Assembly (NCBI GenBank): GCA_016713335.1
Contig: JADJPH010000094.1
Span: forward strand, 1 to 18,107
Origin: Candidatus Fredericiella danica
GTDB taxonomy: Bacteria > Chloroflexota > Anaerolineae > Caldilineales > Caldilineaceae
Direction: 5' to 3'
DNA length: 18,107 nucleotides
Both the position numbers and the translations under genes were made by a program. Shown in pieces: positions 17,707 through 18,107 of the stretch (within the stretch, counting starts at the first letter, position 1; each line of letters begins with the position of its first letter). The notes under the pieces were generated by a model. That model did no database searches. It saw only the letters and a list, made by a program, of their open reading frames with translations, and was not told the origin of the DNA.

Positions 17707-17805
17707 AGGTTAAGGCGTTATGCCGCTCATAGTTGCGCGCCACGGCTGCGTCATGCACCGCCTACACGCAACATGGAATACAGCGCAGTTCGTCCATAAC
17801 TTGTT
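17707..17805. repeat. Right member of the repeat pair flanking the HNH gene
   Basis: It has the same outer segments as 16666-16748 (AGGTTAAGGC, TTATGCCGCTCAT; CAGCGCAGTTCGTCCATAAC, TTGTT). Its core (GTTGCGCGCC...CACGCAAC, with GCTGCGTCATGCAC) is close to the reverse complement of the left core. It ends nine bases before the hemD stop codon complement at 17814, so the insertion lies directly behind hemD. Confidence 0.7.
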
Positions 17806-17813
17806 CGCCCGGG

Positions 17814-18107
17814 TTAACAATCAAAAATGCTCGCCAGCGCCGCGACTGGCCCTTCCAGGCTTCGCTGCGGTGAAACGACGGCGGGATGTCCCGGCTTCCG
17901 CACCGTCCTCGCCGTGATCGTGCCTGACACAGCCAGGCAGACCTGATGCAGCGCAGCTGGTCGCCGCACCTGCGTCAGCCTTTCGCACAAAAAAGTGAAG
18001 GCGGACGAACTCGCCAGCGTCACTGCGTCGACTGTGCCCCGCGTCAGCAGTTCCGGCAGGTCGACGCCGCCTGACCCGCGCACGGTTTCGTAGGCGACGA
18101 CGTGCGT
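17814..18107 (-). CDS. hemD: Uroporphyrinogen-III synthase, C-terminal 97 residues (runs off the right edge)
   Basis: HemD closes hydroxymethylbilane into uroporphyrinogen III, two steps after HemB. The frame is open from the edge and ends at TAA 17814-17816. Recognisable features are VVAYETVR, then RGTVDAVTLASSSAFTFLCE (the family's 'D-x-[IV]-x-F-T-S-S' segment with the usual F-T replaced by L-A), a helix, CLAVSGTITARTVR (family form: GxxTA), and PAVVSPQRSLEGPVAALASI. It is cut off at the N-terminus, so a fusion to a uroporphyrinogen methyltransferase cannot be seen or excluded. Its closeness to hemB on the same strand supports the call; the HNH gene now separates the two. Confidence 0.75.
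   Translation of the reverse strand, partial: THVVAYETVRGSGGVDLPELLTRGTVDAVTLASSSAFTFLCERLTQVRRPAALHQVCLAVSGTITARTVRKPGHPAVVSPQRSLEGPVAALASIFDC

Noticed and set aside
16666..17805. Integron gene cassette with attC sites
   Set aside because: Spacing and hairpin cores are suggestive, but the RYYYAAC...GTTRRRY core sites are not in the right places and no integrase gene is in view. Kept only as an unnamed repeat pair.

Overview
This window looks like a piece of a Chloroflexota chromosome (Anaerolineae/Caldilinea-like, by inference). The reasons are a high-GC background, a very large secreted multidomain protein with a gingipain-type peptidase, an ATPase-TPR regulator of the kind common in that phylum, and GTAGGGGC-type hairpin repeats between genes. 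Almost every gene is on the minus strand, so transcription runs right to left. No rRNA, tRNA or CRISPR array was seen.

Layout, left to right. (1) 1-2800 is a decayed, lower-GC accessory patch. It holds the start of a zinc-ribbon gene, a plus-strand IS630-type transposase remnant, a frameshifted HEAT-repeat gene with an internal tandem duplication, a tiny membrane-peptide ORF, and a second, frameshifted copy of the zinc-ribbon gene with its upstream DNA. (2) 2894-8925 is one giant secreted protein of about 2,000 residues, broken by several frameshifts: signal peptide, beta-helix, beta-sandwich repeats, discoidin (F5/8 type C) domain, PASTA repeats, two PPC-like domains, a C25-like Cys peptidase, and a C-terminal region. 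A clear terminator lies at 2835-2874. (3) 9156-15311 is a four-gene cluster on one strand: an ECF-type sigma factor, a zinc-finger anti-sigma-like protein with a C-terminal beta-sandwich, a CHAT (caspase-like) protease, and a cyclase-like/P-loop ATPase/TPR protein. The last three genes are packed tightly: 10 bp between zinc-finger and CHAT genes and a probable TGATG overlap between CHAT and ATPase genes. (4) 15506-18107 is a heme biosynthesis locus. The hemD 3' end and hemB are separated by an intact, lower-GC HNH endonuclease gene with an EVE/PUA-like N-terminus. That gene is bracketed by two related 83-99 bp repeats whose central cores are inverted relative to each other.

How the genes may work together. 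The most interesting unit is the sigma / zinc-finger / CHAT / ATPase-TPR cluster. It resembles in logic, but not in parts, the type III-E CRISPR arrangement in which a TPR-CHAT protease releases a sigma factor from an inhibitor. Here the sensor would be the ATPase-TPR protein rather than a CRISPR effector; this is inference. The HNH gene between hemD and hemB looks like a recently inserted modification-dependent restriction gene.

Caution. Nearly every long gene, including the normally essential hemB, carries one-base frameshifts, many of them missing G or C bases in short homopolymers. In hemB the zinc-site cysteine codons are still visible out of frame. Sequencing error is therefore a serious alternative to pseudogenisation across the window, and the true reading frames should be treated as provisional.
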